The position numbers and the translations under genes were made by a program. This document shows positions 8,538-18,227 of a DNA stretch of 64,000 nucleotides, piece after piece. Position 1 is the first letter of the stretch. Every line of letters starts with the position of its first letter. Source of the stretch: Micromonospora sp. WMMD980 (lineage in GTDB: Bacteria; Actinomycetota; Actinomycetes; Mycobacteriales; Micromonosporaceae); NCBI RefSeq assembly GCF_029626035.1, contig NZ_JARUBE010000003.1:2294001-2358000 (forward strand), written 5' to 3'. The notes below the pieces were generated by a model. The model was not told where the DNA came from. It ran no database searches and saw nothing but the letters and a program-made list of their open reading frames with translations.

Positions 8538-9491
8538 TCAAGTCATGTCGTCGTAGCGGCGTTCGATCGGGGCGGGGGCGGTGATCGGGGCGGGGGCCTC
8601 GACCGGGGCGGACGCCTCGATCCGGGCGCCGGTCGGCACCGGCTCGTTCGACAGGTCCAGCGGCGACACCTCGTCGTCGGCGATGCCGGCGTAGACCTCC
8701 CGGTTACGCCCGCGCCGCCGGTCGTTGAGGAACGCCAGCCCCACCGCGCCGAAGTAGAGCGCGGAGAGGCAGAATGCCAGCGCGGTCATGCCGAACGGGT
8801 CCGGCGTCGGCGTGACCACCGCGGAGAACGCGAAGAACACGAAGATCGCCACCCGCCACCAGCTCAGCAGCCGCTTGGCGCTGGCCAGGCCGACGAAGTT
8901 GAGCATCAGCACGATCAGCGGGAACTCGAACGCCACCCCGAACAGCAGGATCAGGTTGGTGACGAACCCGATGTAGCGGGTGATGTCGAGCGTGGTGGTC
9001 ACGTCGCCGCCGCCGGAGACGTCGAGCAGGAACTCCAGGCCCTTGGACGTCACGAAGAACGCCAGCACCGCGCCGGCCGCGAACAGCGGCGCCGCCAGGG
9101 CGGTGAAGAGGTAGGCGTAGCGCCGCTCGTGCCGGTGCAGGCCCGGCGCGATGAACGCCCAGAGCTGGTAGAGCCAGATCGGCGCGGCGATGATCAGGCC
9201 GACCCAGAGGGAGACCTTCATCTGCAGCAGGAACAGGTCGGCGGGGCCGAGCTGGACGAAGTTGCAGTCGCCGTTGATCAACCGCGCCTTGGGCAGGTCG
9301 CAGTAGGGCTTCTGCAGCAGGTGCATCACCGGCCCGGAGAGCCAGACGCCGAAACCGAAGCCGAACAGGATCGCCAGCGAGGCCCGGAACAGGCGGTTAC
9401 GCAGCTCGCGGATGTGCTCGATGAGCGTCATCGAGCCGTCTGACGCGCGCGCGAACGAACTCGGCCCGCGCTTCTTCAACCCGAAGGCCAC
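8538..9491 (-). CDS. tatC: Sec-independent translocase subunit TatC
   Basis: A 317-residue inner-membrane protein that forms the twin-arginine signal receptor with TatA. The conserved cytoplasmic N-terminus MTLIEHIRELRNRL, the first membrane helix, the characteristic periplasmic Cys pair and six hydrophobic segments fit the family. The tail beyond the last helix is long, acidic, then rich in Ala-Pro repeats, which is typical of actinobacteria and variable. The gene lies 21 bases after tatA and is the last gene of the pafBC-tat operon. Co-location with pafB/pafC matches M. tuberculosis. Confidence 0.95.
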   Translation of the reverse strand: MAFGLKKRGPSSFARASDGSMTLIEHIRELRNRLFRASLAILFGFGFGVWLSGPVMHLLQKPYCDLPKARLINGDCNFVQLGPADLFLLQMKVSLWVGLIIAAPIWLYQLWAFIAPGLHRHERRYAYLFTALAAPLFAAGAVLAFFVTSKGLEFLLDVSGGGDVTTTLDITRYIGFVTNLILLFGVAFEFPLIVLMLNFVGLASAKRLLSWWRVAIFVFFAFSAVVTPTPDPFGMTALAFCLSALYFGAVGLAFLNDRRRGRNREVYAGIADDEVSPLDLSNEPVPTGARIEASAPVEAPAPITAPAPIERRYDDMT

Positions 9492-9512
9492 GGTGGTGGG
9501 GGCCCTTTCGGC

Positions 9513-9857
9513 TCAGTTCTCGCGGACGCGGTGCACCGGGTCGACCGGCGGGGCGACCGGCTGCTGCGGCTGCGGGGCGTACTGCTGCTGGTGGGGCTGC
9601 GCGAACTGCTGCTGACCCTGCGCGTACTGCGGGTGGCCCTGGACCGGCTGCTGGGGCGGGAGCGGCTGGTAGCCGGCCTGCGCGTCGGCCTTCTCGGCCA
9701 GGTCGCGGTCGTCGTCCTGCAGGCTCTTGGTCTCGGCCTTGATGATCCGCAGCGAGCGGCCCAGCGAGCGGGCCGCGTCGGGGAGCCGCTTCGCGCCGAA
9801 CAGCAGGATCAGCACGACCACGAGTACGGCGATGTGCCACGGCTTGAGGGCACCCAT
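9513..9857 (-). CDS. tatA: Sec-independent translocase subunit TatA
   Basis: A 114-residue Tat pore subunit. One N-terminal membrane helix (about residues 8-20) is followed by the [14 protein letters not shown] hinge and an amphipathic helix, the defining TatA layout. After residue 65 the tail is a Gln-Pro-rich low-complexity region, longer than in E. coli TatA but usual in actinobacteria. GGAG is placed 6 bases before the ATG. The gene is upstream of tatC in the same operon; no tatB is present in the window. Confidence 0.95.
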   Translation of the reverse strand: MGALKPWHIAVLVVVLILLFGAKRLPDAARSLGRSLRIIKAETKSLQDDDRDLAEKADAQAGYQPLPPQQPVQGHPQYAQGQQQFAQPHQQQYAPQPQQPVAPPVDPVHRVREN

Positions 9858-10042
9858 GGGAAGCTCCAGTCGCTCTGTGTCGGTGTGGGTGGTGGGTCGC
9901 CGCCCATCGTACGTGCGTCGCAGCGGCTTGCCACCCCCGCCGGGCCTGCTGGTGCCGCCCGGTCGGTGAAGTCTCGACCAACCCGAAGTGTCCCGTCAAC
10001 CACCCGTCCCGGAGCATTCGGGCGGAAAACGACCCACGTCGA

Positions 10043-10291
10043 TCACTCCCCGCGCTTGGCCTTGATCAACGTGACCCGCCGCTGCGCGACGGCCGCCCGC
10101 TCCTGGAGCGCCTCGGCGCGCGCCTGCAGCTCCTCGGCGGCCGAGCGCAGCGACTCGGCCTCGACCGCCCGGCGCTGCAACGCCACCGCCGAGCGGCGCA
10201 GCCGGGGCAGCCGCGCCACCACCGGGCGGACCGCCAGGGCCAGCATGACCAGCGCGAACAGCACGACCCCGAGCACGATCCAGATCACCAC
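10043..10291 (-). CDS. Small membrane protein with coiled-coil tail
   Basis: An 82-residue protein of unknown function. A single hydrophobic helix (about residues 3-24) is followed by a basic segment and a long Ala/Glu/Arg-rich stretch (LRSAAEELQARAEALQERAA) with coiled-coil character. It starts 10 bases after the pafC stop, so it belongs to the pafBC-tat operon. Two adjacent GTG codons (10291 and 10288) are possible starts. Its place between pafC and tatA suggests an envelope role, but nothing more can be read. Confidence 0.75.
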   Translation of the reverse strand: MVIWIVLGVVLFALVMLALAVRPVVARLPRLRRSAVALQRRAVEAESLRSAAEELQARAEALQERAAVAQRRVTLIKAKRGE

Positions 10292-10301
10292 GGCGGTCAG
10301 C

Positions 10302-11309
10302 CTAGCCGGTGACGCCGGTCGCCGCCGGGTCGGCGGTGCCGGTCGGGACCGCGTACGCGTCGAGCGCGGCGACCGCCTGCGCGCGGACCTGCTCGGCCAG
10401 CTCGGCCGGGGCCACCACGGTCGCCTCCGGGCCCAGCCCCAGCACGAACCGGCGGGCCCAGCCCAGGTCGGTGACCCGCAGCGACACCAGCCACTGCTCG
10501 CCGTCGGCCTCGACCCGCTCGCACGGATAGTATTCGGTGATCCACCGCTCACCCCGGCCGATCCGCAGCGTGATCAACGGCAGGTCGGCCGAGGGCCGGA
10601 ACACGCCGTCGCTCAGGTCGTGCGGGCGGGCCTGCGGCGGCACCACGGCCCGCTCCGGCAACTCGGTGACCGCGTCGATCCGGTCGGCGCGGAACAGCCG
10701 GACCGCCTCGGCGCGGCGGCACCACGCCTCCACGTACGCCCGGCCGCCGACCATCAGCATCCGCAGCGGGTCGATGGTGCGTTCGGTGGTCTCGTCGCGG
10801 GCCGGCGTGTAGTAGGTGATCCGCAGCGCCCGACCCCGCTCGACCGCGGCCCGCAGCTCCCGCACCCGGGCGTTGTCGCCGGGCAGCCGCACCTCGACCG
10901 GCGCCCCGGCCAGGTCGCCGGCCGCGCTCTCGATCTTCGCGAGGGCCCGCTCGACCGCCTCCCGGTTGGCCACCCCGGGCGTCTCGGCGAGCATCCGCAG
11001 CGCCACCACCAGGGCCAACGCCTCGTCGGGGGTGAGCCGCAACGGCCGGTCGATGCCCGCGTCGTAGGTGATGGTCACCCGGTCGCCGTCGAACGCCATG
11101 TCGATCAGGTCACCCGGGCCGTAGCCGGGCAGCCCGCACACCCAGAGCAGCTCCAGATCCTCGCGGAGCTGCCGCTCCGTCACCCCGAGGTCGTGCGCCG
11201 CCTCGGCGATCTCGATGCCGGGGCGGGCCAGCAGGTAGGGCACCAGGTTGAGCAGCCGGGCCAGCCGGTCGGCCGAGGTGCGGCCGGCGCGGGCCGCCGG
11301 CCGGGTCAC
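10302..11309 (-). CDS. pafC: WYL-domain transcriptional regulator PafC
   Basis: A 335-residue regulator that pairs with PafB to activate the LexA-independent DNA-damage response in mycobacteria. An N-terminal winged helix-turn-helix (about residues 12-65) precedes a WYL domain; RITYYTPARDETTERTIDPLRM holds the equivalent of the WYL signature region. The GTG start at 11309 overlaps the pafB stop by four bases (GTGA), indicating translational coupling and a 1:1 product ratio. A much longer upstream reading frame merely runs through pafB in another frame. The tat genes follow downstream. Confidence 0.92.
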   Translation of the reverse strand: MTRPAARAGRTSADRLARLLNLVPYLLARPGIEIAEAAHDLGVTERQLREDLELLWVCGLPGYGPGDLIDMAFDGDRVTITYDAGIDRPLRLTPDEALALVVALRMLAETPGVANREAVERALAKIESAAGDLAGAPVEVRLPGDNARVRELRAAVERGRALRITYYTPARDETTERTIDPLRMLMVGGRAYVEAWCRRAEAVRLFRADRIDAVTELPERAVVPPQARPHDLSDGVFRPSADLPLITLRIGRGERWITEYYPCERVEADGEQWLVSLRVTDLGWARRFVLGLGPEATVVAPAELAEQVRAQAVAALDAYAVPTGTADPAATGVTG

Positions 11310-12304
11310 CGGGCACCCCCGGCGACCGCCAGCTCGTCGTGCCGGGCGGCGACCTCCTTCAACCGCTGGATGACCGCCTCGCGCACCTCCGGCGGCTCCA
11401 GCACCCGCACGTCCGGGCCGTACCCGACGATCTGGCCGGCCAGGAAGTCGGCGTCGGCGTACGGCAGCACCAGCCGGTCGGCGTCCGGGCCGGCGTCGCT
11501 CTCCACCGCCCAGCGCCGCAACCCGGCGGCGCGCCCCGGCGTCACCAGCACGGTCGCCCGGCCGGTGCGCTCCACCGGCCCCGACCAGCGGGCCACGTGG
11601 CTGATCAGGTCCACCCCGGCGGGCGGCTCGTAGGCGCCCGGCTCGCCGGTCGAGCGGACCGCGCCCACCACCCGGGAGAGCCGGAAGCAGCGCGTCGCCG
11701 CCCGGTCCAGGTCGTGGCCGACCACATACCACCGGCCGCGCCAGCAGACCACACCCCACGGCTGCACCCGGCGGCGCGTCGGCGCGTCCCGGTCCGGCAC
11801 CCGGTAGTCGAAGCTGACCTCGCGCCGGTCCCGCGCGGCGGCGGTCAGCGGCGCGAACGCCGGGTCGACCGTGACCATCGGCTCCAGGCCCAGGGTGGCC
11901 TGCGGATCCACGTCGATGCCGGCCGCGCGCAGCTTCGCCAGCCCGGACGACGCGGCGGCGGCCAGGCCGGCGTGCTGCCACAGCCGCGCCGCGATGCCCA
12001 CCGCGGCCGCCTCGTCCGGCTCCAGCGGGATGTCGGGCAGCGCGTACTCCCGGTGGGCGATCCGGTAGCCCGGCTCGGCGTCGAAGACGCTCGCCGTCCC
12101 GGTCTCCAGCGGCACGCCCAACTCCCGCAGCTCGGCCTTGTCCCGCTCGAACTTGCGCTGGAACGCCTCGTGGTCCTTGGCGTCGTCCGGGTCGTGCTCG
12201 TAGCCGGGCACGGTCGCGGCGATCTGGGCGGCGGTCAGGAAACGCCGCGTGGACAGCAGGCAGATCACCAGGTTGACCAGGCGTTCGGTACGGGTCCGGG
12301 ACAC
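11306..12304 (-). CDS. pafB: WYL-domain transcriptional regulator PafB
   Basis: A 332-residue partner of PafC. The N-terminal HTH (VNLVICLLSTRRFLTAAQIA, about residues 9-28) is followed by a WYL domain around WRGRWYVVGHDLDR and a C-terminal WCX region. The GTG at 12304 was chosen because TAGCGT ends 7 bases before it, so the mRNA is probably leaderless; an ORF extension upstream would cross that promoter. The stop overlaps the pafC start. It is divergent from a cation transporter. In this genome pafB/pafC are separated from pafA by two oppositely oriented genes. Confidence 0.92.
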   Translation of the reverse strand: MSRTRTERLVNLVICLLSTRRFLTAAQIAATVPGYEHDPDDAKDHEAFQRKFERDKAELRELGVPLETGTASVFDAEPGYRIAHREYALPDIPLEPDEAAAVGIAARLWQHAGLAAAASSGLAKLRAAGIDVDPQATLGLEPMVTVDPAFAPLTAAARDRREVSFDYRVPDRDAPTRRRVQPWGVVCWRGRWYVVGHDLDRAATRCFRLSRVVGAVRSTGEPGAYEPPAGVDLISHVARWSGPVERTGRATVLVTPGRAAGLRRWAVESDAGPDADRLVLPYADADFLAGQIVGYGPDVRVLEPPEVREAVIQRLKEVAARHDELAVAGGAR

Positions 12305-12409
12305 GTACCGAACGCTAGCAGCCCGCACGTCCGACGCGGGCACCCGCGCGGGCGCGGCGCGGCGCCGGCTCGACGCGCGGCCCACCGGGGCCGGTCATAG
12401 GGTGAGCGC
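12305..12409. promoter_or_regulatory. Divergent promoters of pafB and the cation transporter
   Basis: The gap holds a minus-strand TAGCGT box 7 bases before the pafB GTG and a plus-strand TAGGGT box (12398-12403) 6 bases before the transporter ATG. Both imply leaderless transcripts. I do not see a clear operator palindrome. Confidence 0.55.
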
Positions 12410-13399
12410 ATGGCGGAAGCGGAAGTCAAGACCGAGAGCGTCGGCACCGTCGTGGTGGCCGGCGCGGCGAACCTCGCCATCGCGATCGCCAAGCTCGTCG
12501 CGGGCCTGATCTCCGGCTCCGCGGCGATGCTCTCCGAGGCCGCCCACTCGGTCGCCGACACCACCACCGAGCTGCTGCTCTACCTGGCGCTGCGCCGCGG
12601 CGCACGGCCCGCCGACCCCCGGCACCCCTTCGGGTACGGCAAGGAGAGCTACGTCTGGGCGTTCCTCGCCGCGCTGTTCACGTTCGTGGCCGGTGCGGGC
12701 TTCGCCATCACCCACGGCGTCACCACCATCCTGGTGCACGAGCACACCGGGAACTACCTGACCGCGTACGTCGTGCTGGCGATCTCGTTCGCCATCGAGT
12801 CGGTGTCGCTGGCCCGGGCGGTGCGGCAGGTGCGCGGCGAGTCACGGCGCTGGCGCACCACCCCCCGCCGCTACCTGCGGCTCACCGCCGACACCACGGT
12901 CAAGGCGGTCTTCCTGGAGGACAGCGCCGCGCTGGTCGGCCTGCTCATCGCCGCCGCCGGGCTCACCCTGTCCCACCTCACCGGCGACGAACTCTACGAC
13001 GGCGTCGCCTCGATCCTCATCGGCGTGCTGCTGCTCGTGGTCGCCGCCATCCTGGCCCACAGCAACATCTCGTTGCTGGTCGGCCGGGCCGTCTCCGAGC
13101 GGACCCACCAGCAGATCGAGCAGGAGCTGGCGCGGCTGCCCACCGTCGACCGCATCGACACGCTGATGACCATGTTCCTCGGCCCGGAGGACATCCTCGT
13201 CGCCGCCAAGGTCGACTTCCGCGACGACGCCACCGGCGCCGAGATCGAGGCCGCCTCCGACGAGGCCGAACGGCGCCTCAACGCCCGGTTCCCGGAGATC
13301 GCGTACGTCTTCCTCGACCCGACCCGCTCCCGCGGCGCCGGCAGTCGCGCCCGGACCACCCAGGACGAGCCCGGCCGACCGGTCGACCAGGACGCCTGA
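12410..13399 (+). CDS. Cation diffusion facilitator (CDF) family transporter
   Basis: A 329-residue membrane protein exporting divalent metal ions, probably Zn2+ or similar, in exchange for protons. The first metal-site helix is recognisable as HSVADTTTE and is followed by the HPFGYGKE loop; a later helix carries VFLEDSAALVG. About six hydrophobic segments precede a soluble C-terminal cytoplasmic domain (from about residue 215), and the last 30 residues are a polar tail. TAGGGT lies 6 bases before the ATG (leaderless). It stands between pafB and pafA in the opposite direction, so any link to proteasome function is only positional. Confidence 0.88.
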   Translation: MAEAEVKTESVGTVVVAGAANLAIAIAKLVAGLISGSAAMLSEAAHSVADTTTELLLYLALRRGARPADPRHPFGYGKESYVWAFLAALFTFVAGAGFAITHGVTTILVHEHTGNYLTAYVVLAISFAIESVSLARAVRQVRGESRRWRTTPRRYLRLTADTTVKAVFLEDSAALVGLLIAAAGLTLSHLTGDELYDGVASILIGVLLLVVAAILAHSNISLLVGRAVSERTHQQIEQELARLPTVDRIDTLMTMFLGPEDILVAAKVDFRDDATGAEIEAASDEAERRLNARFPEIAYVFLDPTRSRGAGSRARTTQDEPGRPVDQDA

Positions 13400-13442
13400 C
13401 CCGGCCGCCGGCGGACCGGACGCCGGCCGATAGCGTGCCGGC

Positions 13443-14528
13443 ATGGTGCGATGGCGGTCCGGCACGGTCACGGCGGTACGGCGACGGTGGTCCGGCGCCG
13501 TCGAACTCGACGTGGAGCTGCCCGACGGCGCCCCGATGCGGGCCCTGGCCTACCCGGCGCTGGTCGGCGACCCCGAGGCCGGCGACCGCGTGCTGCTCAA
13601 CGCCAACGCCCTGCTGATGGGTCTCGGCACCGGCGGGTACGCGCTCGTCGTCGCGCTGCCCGACCGGCTTCCCGCCGACCCGCCGCGGGCCGTCGACACC
13701 CGGGACGCCGGGCACCTGGTCAAGGCCCGCTACACCCCGCTGCAACCGATCCTGCTCGGCGTGGACGAGGAAGCCTCCCCGCACCACGCCCGGCTGGCCG
13801 CCGCCGAGTCGATCGACGGGATGCCGGTGGTCACCGCCGACCTGCACTCCGCCCTGCCGGCGATCCTGGCCGGCGCGCACGCCGACGCCCCCGGCGCCCG
13901 GGTGGCCTACCTGCTCACCGACGGCGGAGCGCTGCCCGCCTGGTTCTCCCGCACCCTTGCCGGGCTCGCCGGCCACCTCGCCGGCACCGTCACCGTCGGG
14001 CAGGCGTTCGGCGGCGACCTGGAGGCCAGCACCCTGCACAGCGGCCTGCTCGCCGCCCGGCACGTGCTCGACGCCGACCTGGCGATCGTCGCCCAGGGTC
14101 CGGGCAACCTCGGCACCGGCACCCGCTGGGGCTTCTCCGGCGTCGCCGTCGGCGAGGCCGTCAACGCCGTCGCAACGCTCGGCGGGCGCCCGGTCGGCTC
14201 GCTGCGCGTCTCCGCCGCCGACCCCCGACCCCGACACCGCGGCGTCTCCCACCACAGCCTCACCGCGTACGGCCGGGTCGCGCTGGCCCCCGCGGAGCTG
14301 GTCGTGCCGGACGGCCTCGACACGGAGCTGGCGGCGGCCGTCGCGGCGGCGCTGGCGCCCCTGGCCGACCGGCACCGGATCGTCACCGTGCCCGCCGACG
14401 GCCTCGACGCGGCGCTGCGGGCCAGCCCGGTCAGCCTGTCGACGATGGGTCGCGGCCTCGACGCCGACCACGCCTACTTCCTGGCCGCCGCCGCCGCCGG
14501 CCGGCACGCCGCCGGCCTGCTCGCCTGA
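13443..14528 (+). CDS. DUF3866 family protein
   Basis: A 361-residue soluble protein of the actinobacterial DUF3866 family, whose biochemical role is unknown. It has no signal peptide or membrane helix. Notable conserved-looking segments are NANALLMGLGTGG (about residues 58-70), TDGGALPAWFSR and GPGNLGTGTRWGFSG, which look like glycine-rich ligand loops. TAGCGT (13431-13436) precedes the ATG by 6 bases. It lies 43 bases after the CDF gene and has its own leaderless promoter. It is convergent with a small membrane-protein gene 13 bases away. Confidence 0.75.
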   Translation: MVRWRSGTVTAVRRRWSGAVELDVELPDGAPMRALAYPALVGDPEAGDRVLLNANALLMGLGTGGYALVVALPDRLPADPPRAVDTRDAGHLVKARYTPLQPILLGVDEEASPHHARLAAAESIDGMPVVTADLHSALPAILAGAHADAPGARVAYLLTDGGALPAWFSRTLAGLAGHLAGTVTVGQAFGGDLEASTLHSGLLAARHVLDADLAIVAQGPGNLGTGTRWGFSGVAVGEAVNAVATLGGRPVGSLRVSAADPRPRHRGVSHHSLTAYGRVALAPAELVVPDGLDTELAAAVAAALAPLADRHRIVTVPADGLDAALRASPVSLSTMGRGLDADHAYFLAAAAAGRHAAGLLA

Positions 14529-14541
14529 GCCGGGCGTCGGA

Positions 14542-14766
14542 TCAGCCGAACCAGAGGATCAAGCCGATCCAGGCGACCACGATCACGACCAGCGCGACCA
14601 CCATCGCCCAGGTGGGGATCCGGTGGTCGCCGCGGCGGTTGCGCTCGAGCTCGGCGCGGATCTTCTCCCGCCGCCTGTCGATCCAGTTGAGCTTCTCGGT
14701 GCCGCCGTCCCGCTCGCGGCCGGAGGTCTGGCCGCGCTCGCGGCCCTGCGGTTCGGAAGTGTCCAT
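14542..14766 (-). CDS. Small single-helix membrane protein next to pafA
   Basis: A 74-residue protein: a polar, charged N-terminal half (residues 1-48), then one hydrophobic helix (WAMVVALVVIVVAWIGLIL) ending two residues before the C-terminus. This suggests a tail-anchored membrane protein facing the cytoplasm. No function is known. A TACGCT box ends 9 bases before the ATG, suggesting a very short leader. The strong pafA hairpin lies between it and pafA, so it is probably transcribed separately. Confidence 0.7.
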   Translation of the reverse strand: MDTSEPQGRERGQTSGRERDGGTEKLNWIDRRREKIRAELERNRRGDHRIPTWAMVVALVVIVVAWIGLILWFG

Positions 14767-14789
14767 GGCGACGCCAGCGTACCGGTGCC

Positions 14790-14820
14790 CGGGCGGCCGG
14801 TGCCGGGCACCGGCCGCCCG
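14790..14820 (-). terminator. Hairpin terminator after pafA
   Basis: A 31-base near-perfect palindrome (arms 14790-14804 and 14806-14820) begins 6 bases beyond the pafA stop codon. In RNA the inner bases would form the loop. Confidence 0.75.
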
Positions 14821-14826
14821 CCGGCG

Positions 14827-16185
14827 TCACATGCTCGCGATCAGCCGTTCCACCCGCTCGTCGTAGGCCCGGAACGGGTCCTTGCAGAGCACCGTGCGCT
14901 GCGCCTGGTCGTTCAGCTTCAGGTGCACCCAGTCGACGGTGAAGTCACGCCGCTTCTCCTGCGCGTGCCGGATGAACTCGCCGCGCAGCCGCGCCCGGGT
15001 GGTCTGCGGGGGCGTCTCCTTCGCCTCGAAGATCTCCGGGTCGGTCGCCACCCGGTCCACCTCGCCCCGGCGCTCCAGCAGCCCGTACAGGCCCCGGCCG
15101 CGCCGCAGGTCGTGATAGGCCAGATCCATCTGCGCCACCCGCGGGTGCGACAGCGGCAGGTCGTGCTTGCGCTGGTAACGCTCGATCAGCTTCAGCTTGC
15201 TGACCCAGTCGATCTCCCGCGCCACCGGATCCAGGTCACCGGTCTCCACCGCGCGCAGCACCCGCGCCCACAGGTCCACCACCCGCTTGGCGGTCTGGTC
15301 GCCGCCCCGGCGCTCCACGAACTCCGTCGCCTTGGCCAGGTATTCCTGCTGGATCTCCAGCGCCGAGACCTCCTTGCCGGACGCCAGGCGGACCTTGCGC
15401 CGGCCGGTGATGTCGTGCGACACCTCGCGGATCGCCCGGATCGGGTTCTCCAGCGTCAGGTCCCGCATGACCACGCCCGCCTCGATCATCCGCAGCACGA
15501 TGTCGGCCGTGCCGACCTTCAGCAGCGTGGTGACCTCGTTCATGTTCGAGTCGCCGACGATGACGTGCAGCCGGCGGTAGCGCTCCGCGTCCGCGTGCGG
15601 CTCGTCGCGGGTGTTGATGATCGGACGGCTGCGGGTGGTCGCCGAGGAGACGCCCTCCCAGATGTGCTCCGCCCGCTGCGACAGGCAGTAGACCGCGCCG
15701 CGCGGAGTCTGCAACACCTTGCCCGCGCCACAGATCAACTGCCGGGTGACCAGGAACGGGATCAGCACGTCGGCCAGCCGGCCGAACTCACCGTGCCGGG
15801 ACACCAGGTAGTTCTCGTGGCAGCCGTACGAGTTGCCGGCCGAGTCGGTGTTGTTCTTGAACAGATAGATCTCGCCCGCGATGCCCTCGTCGTGCAGCCG
15901 CTTCTCCGCGTCGACGAGCAGGCCCTCCAGGATCCGCTCGCCGGCCCGGTCGTGGGCCACCAGGTCGGTCACCGAGTCGCACTCCGGTGTCGCGTACTCC
16001 GGGTGGGAGCCGACGTCCAGGTAGAGGCGGGCGCCGTTGCGGAGGAACACGTTGCTCGACCGACCCCACGACACCACCCGCCGGAACAGGTACCGCGCGA
16101 CCTCGTCGGGGGACAGCCGGCGCTGCCCGCGATAGGTGCAGGTGACGCCGTACTCGGTCTCGATGCCGAAGATTCGCCGTTCCAT
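14827..16185 (-). CDS. pafA: Pup-protein ligase PafA
   Basis: A 452-residue cytoplasmic ligase. It uses ATP to join the C-terminal Glu of Pup to substrate lysines, tagging proteins for the proteasome. The fold is that of glutamine synthetase/carboxylate-amine ligases: GIETEYGV at residues 7-14 supplies the ATP/Mg-binding Glu, Asp57 in [10 protein letters not shown] is the expected catalytic base, and [18 protein letters not shown] is the conserved core loop. Length is normal. TAATGT (16197-16192) lies 6 bases before the ATG, indicating a leaderless message independent of prcA. It is homologous to dop nearby. Confidence 0.97.
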   Translation of the reverse strand: MERRIFGIETEYGVTCTYRGQRRLSPDEVARYLFRRVVSWGRSSNVFLRNGARLYLDVGSHPEYATPECDSVTDLVAHDRAGERILEGLLVDAEKRLHDEGIAGEIYLFKNNTDSAGNSYGCHENYLVSRHGEFGRLADVLIPFLVTRQLICGAGKVLQTPRGAVYCLSQRAEHIWEGVSSATTRSRPIINTRDEPHADAERYRRLHVIVGDSNMNEVTTLLKVGTADIVLRMIEAGVVMRDLTLENPIRAIREVSHDITGRRKVRLASGKEVSALEIQQEYLAKATEFVERRGGDQTAKRVVDLWARVLRAVETGDLDPVAREIDWVSKLKLIERYQRKHDLPLSHPRVAQMDLAYHDLRRGRGLYGLLERRGEVDRVATDPEIFEAKETPPQTTRARLRGEFIRHAQEKRRDFTVDWVHLKLNDQAQRTVLCKDPFRAYDERVERLIASM

Positions 16186-16269
16186 GATGAGACATTAGCC
16201 GCCCGGAGGCCCCGATGGGCAGCGCGCGGCGTCACCGTCGTGCGGTGGTGTGGTCCCACCCCGGACAGC

Positions 16270-16307
16270 GTCGGGCCCCGTCACGTCGCGACGTGACGGG
16301 GCCCGAC
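16270..16307 (-). terminator. 38-base perfect palindrome after prcA
   Basis: Two 19-bp arms meet without a spacer (16270-16288 and 16289-16307), 9 bases past the prcA stop. It should form a very stable hairpin ending the proteasome core transcript. Confidence 0.85.
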
Positions 16308-16316
16308 GGCACGGCC

Positions 16317-17150
16317 TCACTCGCCGGTCTTGCCCTCCGGGTTGCCCTCCAGGTCGGCGGACCCGGCCGAGGTGGTCGGCTTCTTCGCCTCCTCGGTCGG
16401 CACCGTCGGCGTCTTCGCCCGCCCCGGCGCCGGAGCCACGTCGCCCTCCGCGTCGCCGTCCAGCAACGCCGACAGCGCCGCCCCGGTGATCCGTCGGAAC
16501 GTCCGGCCCACCCGGGCCCGGTCCAGGACCGCCACCTCGAGCTGGTTGGCGGCGATCGTGCGGGCCGCCCCGCCGTCACCGCCGACGCTGCTCAGCGCCT
16601 TCATCGCGGCGCGAACCGCCTCGGACAGCGACATCTCCGGGCGGTGCTCGTTCTTCAGCACCCCGGCGATCGCCTCGGACTGGCCGCCCATCGCCATCCG
16701 GCCCGGTTCGTCGTTGACCGAACCGTCGTAGGTCACCCGGTAGAGCGAGTCGTCCTCGGCCGTGGCGCCCACCTCGGCCACGCAGATCTCCACCTCGAAC
16801 GGCTTCGACTGCTCGGTGAAGATGGCACCCAGCGTCTGCGCGTACGCGTTCGCCAGCGCCAGGCCGTTCACGTCCCGGCGGTCGTAGCTGAGGCCGTTGA
16901 GGTCGGCCATCCGCACGCCCGCGCGGCGCAGGTTCTCGAACTCGTTGTAGCGCCCGACGGCGGCGAAGCCGATCCGGTCGTAGATCTCGCTGACCTTGTG
17001 CAGGGTGCTGGACAGGTTCTCGGCGACGAAGAGCACGCCGCCGGCATAGCTCAGGACCACCGCGCTGCGGCCCCGGGCGATGCCCTTGCGGGCCAGCTCG
17101 GAGCGGTCGCGCATGATCTGCTCGGGCGAGGCGTAGAACTGCATGGCCAC
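16317..17150 (-). CDS. prcA: 20S proteasome alpha subunit PrcA
   Basis: A 277-residue alpha subunit forming the outer rings and gate of the 20S core. The N-terminal [21 protein letters not shown] (from residue 7) is the actinobacterial H0/gating segment. The Ntn-hydrolase fold follows but, as in all alpha subunits, without a catalytic Thr. The last 45 residues are a low-complexity Pro/Thr/Lys/Glu tail. The start was set at GTG 17150 because AAGGAGA lies 9 bases upstream; the ATG two codons later would be too distant. It follows prcB with a 64-base gap, in one operon. Confidence 0.96.
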   Translation of the reverse strand: MAMQFYASPEQIMRDRSELARKGIARGRSAVVLSYAGGVLFVAENLSSTLHKVSEIYDRIGFAAVGRYNEFENLRRAGVRMADLNGLSYDRRDVNGLALANAYAQTLGAIFTEQSKPFEVEICVAEVGATAEDDSLYRVTYDGSVNDEPGRMAMGGQSEAIAGVLKNEHRPEMSLSEAVRAAMKALSSVGGDGGAARTIAANQLEVAVLDRARVGRTFRRITGAALSALLDGDAEGDVAPAPGRAKTPTVPTEEAKKPTTSAGSADLEGNPEGKTGE

Positions 17151-17214
17151 GGCGGCGGTTCTCCTTCGTGCCGGTGGTGCGGGACTGCTGACTCGGTGGG
17201 CGTCGGAAGCGGGG

Positions 17215-18054
17215 TCAGCCGCCCGGGTTCTCCATCCGGCCGGACACCACGCCCTCCGCGATCGCCGCCGTCTCGGCGTCGGTCAGGCGGTGCGTGCCGT
17301 CGGCCGTCGCGGTCATCACGACCGGGTAGATCCGCCGGGTCAGGTCGGGGCCGCCGGTGGCGGTGTCGTCGTCCGCCGCGTCGTAGAGCGCCTCGACGGC
17401 CAGCCGCGTGGCGTCGTCGATCGACAGGCCCGCCCGGAAGCGCTTCTTCAGCGCGGACTTGGCGAACAGCGAGCCGGAGCCGATCGCGTCGTAGCCGGTC
17501 TCCTCGTAGGGGCCACCGGTCACGTCGAAGCTGAAGATCCGGCCGGCCCGCGCCGGGTCGCTCGCGGCCAGGTCGAAGCCGGCGAACAGCGGGACCACCG
17601 CCAGGCCCTGCATGGCGGCGCCCAGGTTGCCGCGGATCATCGAGGCCAGCCGGTTGGCCTTGCCGTCGAGCGAGAGCATCGCGCCCTCGATCTTCTCGTA
17701 GTGCTCCAGCTCCACCTGGAACAGTCGCATCAGCTCGATGCCGATGCCGGCCGTGCCGGCGATGCCGACCAGCGAGTAGGCGTCGGCCGGGTGCACCTTC
17801 TCGATGTCGCGCTGGGCGATCAGGTTGCCCATGGTGGCGCGGCGGTCGCCGGCCAGGACCACGCCGCCGGCGGCCGAGATGGCCACGATCGTGGTCGCGT
17901 GCGGCGCCAGGTCGGCCGCCATGCCCGGCGGCAGCGGCCGACGGCCGGGCAGCATCTCGGGAGCCGCCTTGCTCAGGAATGTGGTGAAGGAGGACGTCCC
18001 CGCGTTGGTGAACACATCTGGAAGACGCCCGGATGGATCAAAACCCGCTGCCAC
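17215..18054 (-). CDS. prcB: 20S proteasome beta subunit PrcB
   Basis: A 279-residue precursor of the catalytic subunit. A 53-residue propeptide is removed to expose Thr54 (in [11 protein letters not shown]) as the N-terminal nucleophile. Counting from that Thr, Asp17 (AGDRRAT) and Lys33 (DIEKVHP) of the active site are both present, so the subunit should be active. The frame is open further upstream, but AGAGGA five bases before GTG 18054 sets the start. It lies upstream of prcA. The gap to pup is 173 bases, in which I see no strong hairpin, so pup, prcB and prcA may share transcripts. Confidence 0.96.
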   Translation of the reverse strand: MAAGFDPSGRLPDVFTNAGTSSFTTFLSKAAPEMLPGRRPLPPGMAADLAPHATTIVAISAAGGVVLAGDRRATMGNLIAQRDIEKVHPADAYSLVGIAGTAGIGIELMRLFQVELEHYEKIEGAMLSLDGKANRLASMIRGNLGAAMQGLAVVPLFAGFDLAASDPARAGRIFSFDVTGGPYEETGYDAIGSGSLFAKSALKKRFRAGLSIDDATRLAVEALYDAADDDTATGGPDLTRRIYPVVMTATADGTHRLTDAETAAIAEGVVSGRMENPGG

Positions 18055-18227
18055 GTGGTTCCTCTCAAGTACGTGGTCGCCCCGGCCGGCGACGCGGGAC
18101 TGTCCCGGACTGGCCAAGGCCACCATTGAAGTTGACGCAGATTATCCCGTGCACCCATCCGGCGCGATGATCGCGGTCCAGTTATGCCTCGGGTCAGGGA
18201 GATGCCCCAGCAAATCGGGCATAAGCC

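Noticed and set aside
13957..16296. 779-codon plus-strand frame across the DUF3866 and pafA genes
   Set aside because: Low-complexity shadow; DUF3866 and pafA are supported by family motifs and promoters in their own frames.
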